Part shown: positions 36,206 through 46,900 of the stretch, piece by piece
How positions within the stretch are numbered: the stretch's first letter is position 1
How the letters are laid out: the number at the start of each line of letters is the position of its first letter
Source: Odontesthes bonariensis
Taxonomy: Eukaryota > Chordata > Actinopteri > Atheriniformes > Atherinopsidae
Length of the DNA stretch: 64,000 bases
Assembly: GCF_027942865.1 (NCBI RefSeq)
Contig: NC_134516.1
Span: 18,651,822 to 18,715,821, forward strand
Direction of reading: 5' to 3'
Program-made: the position numbers and the translations under genes
The notes under the pieces: model-generated
The model's input: only the letters and a program-made list of their open reading frames with translations
What the model was told of the DNA's origin: nothing
The model's database searches: none

Positions 36206-36979
36206 TAGGGCTGGGCAACGATGTTTAATCTAATTAATCCAAAAATGAATTCAAAAGTAGTGTATAGCTTTTAGCATTTAGTTTATTTTAAATGTGCTGC
36301 CATATGAATGAAAGTGCCATAACATTTGTTGTGCAAACACACTTTTTTCCCTGAATGACTTGCTAGTATCAGTTGTGTGTTTTTGCCTTTAAGTGATATT
36401 TTAGACTGGAACTACTACGCTGAGAAGACAATTCAACTTGGCAGTGTTTACAGATGACTTTGGTTCTGTCGACTCCGCCGTCTGGAAGAACTTTAAAATG
36501 AAAATGGCCGAGTAAAAGTTCCGTACCCTTCTCCATGTTTGGTGGATCCGCCGATTACTTTCTTTTCCGGTTCTGCAGCAGACAGCAGCAGACTTTTACA
36601 AAATAAAAGCCTGTGAGCAACAGACTTTTACAAAATAAAATAAATAATAAAACAGGGGTGGTTTGTGGCGTAGTGGGTACAGCAGTCGCCCCATGTACAA
36701 GAGGCTATAATCCTCGTTGCAGCTGGCCCCGGTTCGAGTCCCGCATCGGACCTGTGCTGCTTGTCGTTCCCCCTCTCTCTGCCCCCTGCTTCCTGTCTCT
36801 CTGAACTTTCCTATCCATTAAAGGCACAAACCCCCCAATTTTTTTTAATTTTTATTTATTTATTTATTTATTTTTTACATTTAAAGAATAAAAAAATGAA
36901 AACCTGCGTTAATGCGTGATAAAATATTTATCGGCGTTAATAATTAACGAGTTAACGCGATAATAACGAGTTAACTCGC
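36206..36979 (-). mobile_element. hAT/BED element copy 5 (deleted)
   Basis: It starts TAGGGCTGGGCAACGATG and ends near GAGTTAACTCGC without the final terminus. Part of the BED-finger frame is deleted near 36343. It carries the SINE at 36656. Confidence 0.8.
36656..36832 (+). repeat. tRNA-derived SINE (in hAT copy 5)
   Basis: Box A is TGGCGTAGTGGG and box B GGTTCGAGTCC. The pyrimidine-rich body and ATTAAAGGCACAAA tail are kept. Same internal site as in copies 1, 2 and 4. Confidence 0.8.
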
Positions 36980-37849
36980 TAACTCAATTACACATATAAA
37001 GTTGGTCCAGCAGACCTGAAAAATAACATTGTTAACCAGTAAATAGCCTTGGTGTGGCCTCAATTATACACAAGCAAAACTAAAATATTAGCTGGCCAAT
37101 AATAAAACTTAATAGATATCGAATTATGTTAAATTAGCCAGATTTAGCGTCAGATTAATGATGCAATCTATGAAGTGATAACAGCTAGCCTCCAAGACTA
37201 ATGTGATTCAGTTAAGCATGAAAATAATGTGGAACTTCAAGGCTTGCTGTGTGGGTGATTTGGTTTAATTAACAGCAGACTTTGGTCCCTATAAGTGAAT
37301 GAGTTTTATTGCTATTGTGATTTCAGAGCATAAAATTTACGACGCCTTTTTACTCCTGAGCAGCTGGACTTTAGAGCAGAATGTGCAGATTATGAGATGC
37401 CTACACTTCGTCTGTGAGTAGCTTTTGATATAGACAGACGGAGCCTCTTGAAAGACTTTCCAGGAAGTGACACGCTTACCGTAAACATAGCAGACAGGCA
37501 CACAAACACGGTTTCACATGGCCATGCGACAGGAACCACCCCCCAACCATCCCGGCTCTGAGTCAGAACATTCTTGTCAGCTCAACTTAACTTATATTTA
37601 GAACCAGAGTAACTCTCCCCAACACACACACACACACGAGCATGCATGCACGGAAACACAGAAATGACTAAGCACCATGACACAATGAGGAAGGAACACT
37701 TCGACATCACATCCATCCAACTAACTAACTATGATAGTTAGATTAGGATTCATTCTCCTTGTATGCTCATTAGTTGAAAAGGTGTTTCAGTTTATGTGTT
37801 TTCATTTATGTGCAAACATTTCCCTCCATAAAAGCAGCTTGGATTTGTC
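36980..37849 (-). other. clic5 long-form intron 1, unique DNA
   Basis: A short (CA)n run is at 37622-37637. No exon was recognised. Confidence 0.4.
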
Positions 37850-39240
37850 AAATGTCAACTCACTTAACTTAGACTCAGATCTGACTTTCAGCAGCCACAT
37901 CAAAGCTGTCACCAAGGCAGCTTTTTACCATCTCAGAAACATCAACAGAATGAAAGGTTTGCTCTCCCAGAAAGACCAGGAGAAACTCCTCCATGCATTC
38001 ATCTCCAGAAGACTCCATCACTGTAACGCTCTTTTAACTGGACTTCCCAAAAAGAGCATTAAACATCTGCAGCTCATCCAGAACGCTGCTGCTGGAGTTT
38101 TAACCCGGACTAAGAGATCTGAACACATCACAGCAGCTTTAAAATCTTTACTCTGGCTTCCAGTCAGTCACAGAATAGATTTTAAAAGCCTGCTGATGGT
38201 TTACATCTGTGATATGTTCAGAGAATATAAAGCCAGCAGAGCTCTTAGATCCAAGGACTCAGGTCAGCTGGTCCAGTCCAGAGTCCAGACTAAACATGGA
38301 GAAGCAGCATTTAGCTGTTATGCTGCAAACAAGTGGAACAAACTTAGCCTGGGCGAAAGCCGACTGTTGACTCTGTCAAACAGTCTGGGAAAACCCAAGA
38401 GGAATCCGTTTCCATGGAGGGCGGGACCTTACCCAGCAACTTAAATTCATTGGAGTAACGGAGTTCCCTTAACCAATCATAATGTTTAGAAATGACGTTG
38501 GTTATGCGCCGAGGTTCATGCTTACTCTCGCGAGGCTCTAGCTCGCGAATCACGCTTCCCACATCCGCTTTCATTATACCGGTACCATTTGATAAATCAA
38601 ACTTTTCCCAAAGCCAGTTGGAAGGAGAGCTACGACATCCTTGCCACTAACAAAATTGACGAGGCATTCTCCTCTTGCTCTTGTTTTAATTGTGTAATGA
38701 TCTCCAGAGTTGAGACAACTTCATGGATAGCTTCTAGCGTTCTTCCGTCGCCATGTTTATTTCCGCTGCGGTTGAACTACAATTATATGGACTACAATGG
38801 ACTCCGCGCGTGAGTTCTGCGTCACCACTCGCAACTGTTTGCTGATTGGCAAAACACTGAGCGAACCGAGGTAGGGGGATTTGGCCAGACTATGTGCGGA
38901 GCCAAAATCTTTGGGCGGAAGTACGTAGGATGGCGTCGCCAGGCTAGAACAAACTGCCAGTGGAGATTAAACTTTCACCAAATGGAGACATTTTTAAATC
39001 CAGGTTAAAAACATTTCTCTTCTCATGTGTCTATGCATGAAATCTGCATGCTATCTTTTAATTTATCTGGACTGTTGCTTGTTTTTAAATTCATTTAAAT
39101 GATTTTATTTGTTTCTCTTTATATTCTTTTATGTATTTTTAATGCTTCTTCCACTCCCTGCTGCAATGCTTTTATTTCATGTGAAGCACTTTGAATTGTT
39201 TTGTACATGAAATGTGCTACAAATAAATTTGATTTGATTT
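37850..39240 (+). mobile_element. L2-type LINE fragment, interrupted
   Basis: It encodes reverse-transcriptase C-terminal sequence ([59 protein letters not shown]). It resumes after a 602-bp insertion at 38345-38946 and finishes with the L2 tail ATGTGCTACAAATAAAT then TTGATTTGATTT. The tail touches the donor of the clic5 long exon. Confidence 0.88.
38345..38946. mobile_element. DNA element inserted in L2
   Basis: The ends TAGCCTGGGCGAAAGCC and (inverted) TAGCCTGGCGACGCCAT are flanked by GAACAAACT on both sides. That is a target duplication of 8 or 9 bases, so hAT or Mutator-like. It is non-coding and CpG-rich at its ends. Confidence 0.75.
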
Positions 39241-39246
39241 ACTTAC

Positions 39247-39750
39247 CTTAGCAAAAAGGGAGACCTTGGGTTCCTCTGAGGCTAATGAAGATGAGGATGA
39301 GGATGAAGATGAGGATGAGGATGAGGATCTGCGGGTGGAGCTCCCCCTGCCCACCACCACTCCTGGAGCCTCTCTGTCCCAGTTCAGCTCTTTGGTGCTT
39401 GGCCTTACCTCTGCCCTCTCCTCTTTCTGTTCCTCTTCCTCCTCCGTCTCCTCCTCCCTGCTGGAATCCTCCGTCGTCTCTCTCTCGTCGCTCCCGGCAT
39501 GCGAAGAGGACGAGGAAGACGAAGAACTGTTTCGTCTGGCTTCTCTGAGAGGATGGTTTGGGGGGAGTGAAGGGGGAGCGGGTATCCCTCCTACGGCCGG
39601 TCCTGGGTTCTCGTACTCTGTGGTCAGATGCGAAGCCTCGTCGTACAGCGCCTCGTAGGTCATCTCATAGATACCAGACGACTGGTTCTCGTAAGGGTTC
39701 TCGTAAGGGTTCTCTGGGTTCTCATACATGTTCTCCACAGAGGGATCCAT
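39247..39750 (-). CDS. clic5: clic5 alternative long first exon
   Basis: The minus-strand frame ends VSLFAK at an AAG/GTAAGT donor in the same phase as the short first exon. It can therefore splice to exon 2 (AGSDGES) just as the long CLIC5B exon does in mammals. From the first ATG (39750-39748) it gives 168 residues, and with exons 2-6 a protein of about 396. The N-terminus is Tyr/Asn/Pro-rich with four YEN motifs (MYENPEN, PYENPYENQ, EYENP). Then follow a proline patch, two poly-Ser tracts (9 and 14) and an acidic Glu-rich stretch. The frame stays open upstream to 39808, so a further 5' exon joined at an acceptor near 39770 is possible. The protein role of this region is unknown here; mammalian CLIC5B is also Tyr-rich. 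Confidence 0.82.
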
Positions 39751-40220
39751 CCCTGGTGAAGGAGTCAAACTGAACGTGTCTGGGTGCGAAGCAGAATGAA
39801 TGTGATGCTAAGACCGGGTCCCTTATCTGAAAGCACTGCAGGACTTTGGACATATCAAGGAAAGACATCAGTGATTCATTTAGGAGAAAAACAACTGAAG
39901 TACACCGCCTTTTATTGCTCTGATTGAGTGGAGGAACACATACAATTATGTGTTCCATCCCATAGTGTTCAAAAAGAGGATTCCAAACCTCCTGCACAGG
40001 GAACGACAGACACGGGACCTTTGTTTTAACACAGTTCTTCTACGCCCTGCAACTTCAGCAGTGTAGAGGCTTCTTTCTGCATCCATTTTACCCGAGACAG
40101 CTGTTACAAATGCTGGTTTGACCACAGAAGCATTAATCTGTTAGGATAGGGGAGCTGATTCCCTCTCCCAAAGGAAGAGGGAGGTGTGCGGTCCTTCCAT
40201 CCATCAGATCTCCCATAACC
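39751..40220. other. Region upstream of the clic5 long exon
   Basis: It probably holds the promoter or a 5' exon of the long transcript, but no TATA box or CpG island is clear. A minus frame (39997-39722) overlaps the long exon in another phase and is judged a shadow. Confidence 0.35.
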
Positions 40221-40221
40221 C

Positions 40222-40347
40222 CGGTTCCATTGGGGTTCCATTGGAGTTCCATTGGAGTTCCATTGGGGTTCCATTGGAGTTCCATTGGGGTTCCATTGGA
40301 GTTCCATTGGGGTTCCATTGGGGTTCCATTGGGGTTCCATTGGGGTT
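40222..40347. repeat. 11-bp minisatellite
   Basis: About 11 tandem copies of GGGGTTCCATT with a G/A variant (GGAGTTCCATT). It causes long repetitive frames on both strands that are not genes. Confidence 0.95.
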
Positions 40348-40787
40348 GGCGGTTGCACTGGGGGCCCCTGCCATAGCGTACCACCGTCCAACCATCCGAC
40401 ATATTGTTTTATTTAGATTGTTTATTTTGTTTAAACAATGAATTGAACAATGAAATGTTTTTAAAAGGAAAATTTTTTATTATTTTTAAACGATGAAAGG
40501 AGGGTTTCCTAATTGGAAACAGTACTTAAACTAATACATTTTTGTATAGAAAAAAATAAAGAAAAAAAAATAAATAAACAACTATGGGAGGGTTTCCAAA
40601 ATGGGTAAGGTAAAAACAATTCAATAATTTTTAAACTAAATCATAATAAACTTCTAAAAACAGATCAATTTAGTTTTAAATTGTTTTTTTGGTCTTTGTA
40701 AATTTTTTTTATTGTTTTTGATCTTTATATTTTTAAATTTTTTTGGTCTTTGTAGTATTTTAATTATTTTTTTGGTCTTTTTATTTT
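40348..40787. other. AT-rich intergenic DNA
   Basis: Poly-T and TTTTTGGTCTTT repeats between about 40680 and 40785. No gene was seen. Confidence 0.4.
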
Positions 40788-40842
40788 TAGGGTTGGGGGG
40801 AGGGTTAGGGTAGGGTAGGGGGTTTGGGTTAGGGCTAGGATC
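40788..40842 (+). repeat. G-rich degenerate TTAGGG-like tract
   Basis: Runs of 3 to 6 G occur every 5 to 7 bases (AGGGTTAGGGTAGGG and variants), with a chance of forming a G-quadruplex. It is too short and irregular to call an interstitial telomere. Confidence 0.6.
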
Positions 40843-41297
40843 TGTTACAAATGCTGGAACCATGAAGAACCATGAAGCAGTACCTCTCCATTCACAACTG
40901 AAACCGGCCTCTTATCTTTTTCTTTGTTCCACTCATTTGAATTACATTGTCTTTATTTGTGTTCTCAGTTCCGTTACTTACATGTTATTTAGGTTTCAAT
41001 CACACACAGAGCAAAATATTAATACCATAGGAAAACTAAAGTGACAGAAAGAAAATAATCTGTATCTAATCTCCTGGTTTTGCCTCAAACCAGGGTTTAT
41101 TCATGATACTAGCATACCCCATTCTTATTACATTCAAATAAAAAACAAAACAAAACATTTTAAAGTAACACCAGAGAACTTGGCCAAGTTGTAATAGGTT
41201 TAAAGGTTTAAAAACTAATCCAGTTTTGCTTCATCTATCTCTTTTATTTGTTTAATTCTATTTTGTTTAGATTTCTATCAAAAGTATAACACCTGCT

Positions 41298-41840
41298 TTT
41301 TTATTTTTATTTTTTTTATTATTATTTTTTATTGCATATTGAACATAACATACACAGGAAAATATTACATCACAATAGGAAAAAGGTAGTTACAAAAATC
41401 AAACATATTTCACCATTTTAAATGAGAGATCCATAAACAAAATAAGTGAAAGAAAACAAAATAGAATAAAATAAAAAAATAAGTAAAATAAAAGAGCTTG
41501 AGGTATATGATTTAAATTAAATTATATTCTTCACACAATCTTCTTGTTTTGCTGGCTTTAGAATTTATACAATTTTCCAAAGATCCTAAATAGGATGAAA
41601 AGAGTGCTTTAAATACAATAAGGTTTGGATGCTGGTGTGTAAATTTAGTACAATGAATATTAAATTTAGCAAATATTAAAAAAAAGGTTGATAATATATA
41701 ATTTTCCTGGATTTCTTTCCTCATTTGTGTTAGACCAAATAAAACATGCTGGATGTTCAGTTTGTAATAGAAGTCAATTTTGTTGTTTATAAAAATCATT
41801 TAGGTCAATCCAAAAGATATGAGAGTAGGTGCAATCCCAA
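41298..41840 (-). mobile_element. 5'-truncated L1/Tx1-type LINE with 17-bp TSD
   Basis: AAAGTAYAACACCTGCT flanks it on both sides (41281-41297 and 41841-41857, one mismatch). An A-rich tail appears as poly-T/ATT at the left, as expected for a minus-strand insertion. The minus frame 41799-41512 resembles the last residues of an L1/Tx1 ORF2 (KFNIHCTKFTHQHPNLIVFK). Only the 3' end was copied. Confidence 0.75.
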
Positions 41841-41879
41841 AAAGTACAACACCTGCTGTATTTTTGCCGGACACGTAAA

Positions 41880-42332
41880 CGACGTAAACCGTCAACAGGC
41901 TACTTGTCCCGCCCCATGAATTCGGAAGCGGCTCTGATTGGCTGTTTAAGCTGCCAATCATTTAAAGGCGCCAGTTAATTGGTGCGTCGACAGCCAAAAT
42001 AGTTTGTGCACAAAAATAACAGCATCGTGTTTGAAAACCTGTGAAAAAAGAGATTATTTAGAAAGATTGTTTCATATTAATCATCATTTACATGTTAAAT
42101 TGGTGTTTGAATAAGAGAAGGAATTTACAGAAAGCGAACATGTTCAATATGTGGAATTATTTTGATATTCTCTACCGGAAGTCAATAAAAGCAAATAGCT
42201 GTTTGGACCGCTTCCCCAACCATTGGGAATCCTGTGGAGGTGCACCACGGTGGTTGATTGCAAAACAGTCTGTAGAGGAAAGTTCGTCTCTGTTATCATC
42301 AAGAGGACGAGTTTCCGTGATCGATTTAACAG
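41880..42332 (+). promoter_or_regulatory. enpp4: Candidate enpp4 promoter and 5' UTR exon
   Basis: A modestly CpG-containing block has two CCAAT-type words (CTGATTGGCTG, GCCAATCATT) near 41934-41960. A plus-strand splice donor, TTAACAG/GTAACG, lies at 42332/42333. Spliced to the acceptor at 43669 it would place one base before the enpp4 ATG, as expected for a non-coding first exon. A frame 42092-42332 is open but matches nothing I know. Confidence 0.4.
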
Positions 42333-43669
42333 GTAACGTGATTAAACAGACAATTAGCTTAAAGCCAAGTTCGGTGTAAAATTAGCAAGCTAACATGTGT
42401 GGGCTGCTGAACAGCTACAGGTCTGATTATAAAGAACAAGATAGTTTGTAACCATTTCATTGCACAGAGTTGGTTGACTGATGCTACTGCCTCCAGGTTA
42501 TATTAATCTAATTAGAAATAGCGTTTTTTTTGACGAATTTTTCACCAAGATTTGCTACTTCCTGGTTGTGGTTTGTTACTTTTCCTGTTTTTTTGTGTGT
42601 GAAACATAAATATTAGTGTGCAAAAAGGCTTCAGAATAACATGAAGGTGCCCAATATATGTATTTCTAAAAAAATTTAAATGTTCCTGTCAATATTTAAC
42701 TCCACTTGAGAGGTGTGCTCACTACAAACTTTATTTTTATTTTGACCCACTACTACAGTTGTGATGTCACAAATTAGATTCAACTCACTTGTTATTTAAA
42801 CTCAGTGAGGTTATATTAACGCAGAAAAGGCATATTAAAGTCTCCACGCTTAATCTGTTTTATTTAATCAAATGAGAGAGGAGGAGGGGGAGATAAAGCG
42901 GCGTCTGTGTGGGTTACTGCTGCCTTTTTAAGTCAATCCAATTGCTGTAGATTTGCACAAATTTCACGAGGTCACGGCTTGTAACTGCCTCAATTCAAAG
43001 TAGATTATATTTGAAAGAAGTGTAGGCTGTGGGAGGATGGTGTGACATTTCAGTCAAAGGTCTGTGTAACTTTTCTTTAGTTGAAATAGTTTTAGTTATC
43101 CTGTTTGTTTTGTTTGACACAATTTGAAGGCACAGCAATGTATTACATTCACACAGACGCATTTTGTCTCAGAGACACGGTACTATTGTCTTTTTTTTAA
43201 AACTGGTTATTCATGTGATGACCAGTGTGATGGGAGAATCAGGAGCTTCATTCTTAACCTTTTAAGAGACTCATCTTGTTGTGTATTGTGGGAGAAAAGT
43301 GAAACTACCAATGTGAACTCACAGAACGACATCGGTTACGACCAGTTCATCTGACAGGAAACATTATTCATCATTCGTGATGGTAGAAATGAGCAAATGA
43401 GTCTGTCGCTCATCCCTTTTGAGTGGTAATTCTTCAGTGGTTGGAGTTTTTTTAAATTTTTTTTATCTTGTGGTTATAACTGCCAGCAAAGAAAAAGTAA
43501 ACCAACAGGAAATGAATATGTTAGAAAGATAGTGATATGCTTTCTCTGTTGGACTGATAAGCAACTTCTTACTTTTGGCTGATTGTTTGTTAGCCTGTCA
43601 GCATTGTTTATAATTTAGTGATGTGAAACTGTCCACAGCTTCGGTATTTTCTCTTTCACCCTTTCTCAG
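42333..43669 (+). other. Candidate intron before enpp4 coding exon 1
   Basis: Unique AT-rich sequence ending in a pyrimidine tract and acceptor (TTTCACCCTTTCTCAG) at 43669. No other gene was seen. Confidence 0.4.
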
Positions 43670-43670
43670 G

Positions 43671-43907
43671 ATGTTGCTAAAACTACTGCTGGGCTTCCTA
43701 TGTGGCGTCTGCGGTTTGGTGGCCGAAAACGACACCGCTAAGCAGAGTCCGCCGCCGCTGCTGCTTGTGTCGTTCGACGGTTTCCGGGCCGACTACCTGA
43801 AGAGGTTTCCCATGCCAAACCTGAAGCTCCTGTACAGCCAGGGGGTCCTGGTGGAGCAGCTCACCAACGTGTTCATCACAAAGACGTTTCCCAACCACTA
43901 CAGCCTG
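43671..43907 (+). CDS. enpp4: enpp4 coding exon 1
   Basis: It encodes the signal peptide, the first metal-binding Asp (SFDGFRADY) and the nucleophilic Thr (TKTFPNHYS). The donor is CTG/GTATGC. An open frame upstream to 43623 has only a GTG and includes the acceptor, so it is not used. Confidence 0.94.
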
Positions 43908-46900
43908 GTATGCTCTTCATTATTATGGTTGGGAAAGAAAGTACACCCTCTTTCAATTCCAAGGTTTTAAGGAGACTTATTTAATGAAAAGTGAACCCCT
44001 GATCCAGCAGCAGTGAACTGAAGTAATGGTTTCCTGTGGGACGTTCTCAGTCTCTCTCCTGGTTAAAGGAGGAATCTCGGCCCACTCTTCTCTCCAGCTG
44101 CTTCAGCTCATTGAGGTCTGCAGCTCTGGTTTCTGCTCAGCTCTCTGAAGGTCCCACCACAGCATCTCAGGCAGGCTGAGGTATCCAGAGGAGTTCATGG
44201 TGGACTCAGTGACTGCAAGGTGCCCAGGTCCTGTGGCTGCAGAACCAGCCCAGATCATCAGCCCTCCACCACCGTGCTTGACAGCTGGTGTGAGGTGTTT
44301 GTGCTGATATGCTGTGTTTGGTTTCCTCCAAACGTGCTGCTGTGCATTATGAGCAAACATCTCCACTTTGGTCTGCTCTGTCCAAAGGACATTGTTCCAG
44401 AAGTCTTGTGGTTTGTTCAGATGCAGCTTTGCAAACCTAAGCTGTGCTGCCATGTTCTTTTTAGAGAGAAGAGGCTTTCTCCTGCAGCCCTTCCACAAGC
44501 CATACCTGTTCAGTCTGTTTCTAACTGTGCTGTCATGACCTTTAACCTTTAACATGCTAACTGAGGCCTGCAGAGTCTGAGATGTAGCTCTTGGGTTTCT
44601 GACCTTGGGGTGACCTTGCTGGGACGTCCACTCCTGGGAAGACTGACAGCTGTCCTGAATGTTTTCCACTTGTGAATAATCTTTCTCTCTGTAGAACGAT
44701 GGACTCCAGATAGTTTGGAAACGGCTTTATAACCCTTCCCAGGTTGATGGGCATTGTTTTCCTCACCAGGTAACCGGGCTGTACGCAGAGTCTCACGGTA
44801 TCCTCGCCAGCAACATGTACGACCCCATCAGCCACAAACACTTCAACCCCAGGAATGACAGCGACCCGATGTGGTGGAGCAAAGCGCAGCCCCTTTGGCT
44901 CACAGCGCTCGACTCGGGATACAAGACTGCAGCTATGATGTGGCCCGGGTCCGACGTAACCATCGGCAACCGCACGGCGACGCACTTCTTTCCCTATGAC
45001 CCCGACGTGACCTTCCAAGAGAGGATAGGGAACGTGACAAACTGGATGTTGGGAAACGGAAAGGTACAAAAAGTCCTTTGAGCGTGTTTTTTTGTTACAT
45101 TGTTGGCAGTTATCAATGAAAATGTTCATACCCTTTGAAGTTTTACAGCCCTTTTGTTTTGCTATCATCTTCCCCCCATCTATCAACCTCCAATTCTCAC
45201 GGTCGTAACAGAGTCGTAACATTCTGTGATGTTGTCACAATTTCCCCAGGAACAAGGAGTGATGTTCGCAGCGCTCTACTGGGAGGAGCCGGACCGGTCG
45301 GGTCACGCCTTTGGCCCCGACAACACCACCGCCATGACTAAAGTGCTGAAGGAGGTGCAGTTACTCATTCAGTTGTCATTTAGTCAGAAGTGTCGGTGTC
45401 ACAAACATCCGTGTCATGATACAGAACTTTGCCCTGAGCTGCTCTTCGTGCCATCAGGTTGATGACAACATCGGTCTGCTGATGTCGGAGTTGAAGCGTA
45501 GCGGCCTTTGGGGTCGCATCAACCTCCTGGTGACCAGCGACCACGGCATGGCCCAGTGCTCAGCCGAGCGCCTCGTACGGCTGGACGACTGCCTCCACCC
45601 CGACAACTACACGCTGGTGGACCTCACGCCCGTCGCAGCCCTGATCCCAAACGGAGGTAGCCGGGCGGAGCTCCTGCAGCTTGGGTTTCAGCTGTTTTTG
45701 GTGCGCTGCTGCTGTAAGGTTGGTTTCTGTTGCAGACCCGGAGGCCGTCTTCAGCCTGCTGAATAAATGCCACCCCCACATGACCGCGTACCTCAAGAAG
45801 GCGATCCCTGATAGGCTCCACTACCAGCACAGCGAGCGCATCCAGCCGATCGTACTGATAGCTGACGAGGGCTGGACGATCGTGCAGCGAGGGAACAAGC
45901 TGCCCAGATGTGAGAGCAGTGTATGGATAATCTCATTAAAGGGATAGTTCGCCTCTTTTGACATGAAGCTGTATGACATCCCATATAAGCAACATCATTT
46001 ATGAACATTGACTTACCCCCTGCTGCGTCCTGTGAGCCGAGTTCCAGCCTCGTTTTGGCGTTGATGAAGGTAGTCCGGCTAGTTGGCTGGGGCTTAAAAA
46101 ATAAAGCGTTTTGCTTCTCAAAACAATATGCGTTCAAAAGAGTAATACATTTGCATCACAAAATCGTTCTCCAGGAAAAAGTCAGACCTCACAATCGCTT
46201 GGTGCTATTTTTTCTCCCTTCATATAACTGCCTGCTGTGTAGACCGAGCAGGAAACACCGTAACAGGCGCGGCTGTCGGCAGGCGGCAGCAGGCAGTGAT
46301 ACGAAGGGAGAGAAAATAGGGCCAAGCGATTGTGAGGTCTGACTTTTCCTGGCAAACGATTTTGTGATGCAAATGTATTACTCTTTTGAACACATTTTGT
46401 TTTGAGAAGCAAAACGCTTTATTTTTTAAACCCCAGCCAACTAGCCGGACTACCTTCATCAACACCAAAACTCGGCTCACAGGACGCAGCAGGGGGTAAG
46501 AAAATGTTCATAAATGATGTTGCTAATATGGGATGTCATACAGCTTCATGTCAAAAGAGGCAAACTATCCCTTTAAAAAGCTTTTAAACGACCTCCACTC
46601 ATCAGCTCTGCCTCTCCTCTCCTTCCTTAGTGGGCGACCACGGCTATGATAACTCCCTACCCAGCATGCACCCCTTTCTCGCAGCAGCGGGGCCCAGCTT
46701 CCATCGAGGTTACCGAATCGGCAGTCTGCAGAGCGTGGACGTCTACCCGCTCATGTGCCGCCTGCTGGCGGTGCCAGCGCAGCCCAACAACGGCAGCCTG
46801 GCCCAGGCTCGCTGCCTGCTGGCTTCTGAGACCTGCTGGGACGTCTCCCTGGTGATCTGCCTGGTGGTGGGCGTCCTGCTTTTACTCTCTGCACTCACTG

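Noticed and set aside
39266..39658. Plus-strand acidic frame (EDEDEDEDED)
   Set aside because: It is the complement of the poly-Ser part of the clic5 long exon, whose minus-strand frame ends at a phase-compatible donor.
40104..40441. Repetitive frames on both strands (NGTPMEPQW, GVPLEFHWSS types)
   Set aside because: They are translations of the 11-bp minisatellite.
40788..40842. Interstitial telomere
   Set aside because: Only a few irregular TTAGGG-like units within about 55 bases.
43623..43670. Upstream extension of the enpp4 start
   Set aside because: It begins with GTG, includes the acceptor sequence and would displace the signal peptide; the ATG at 43671 is preferred.
45793..46587. 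Paired frames on opposite strands with near-identical peptides
   Set aside because: They come from the two arms of the palindromic MITE, not from genes.
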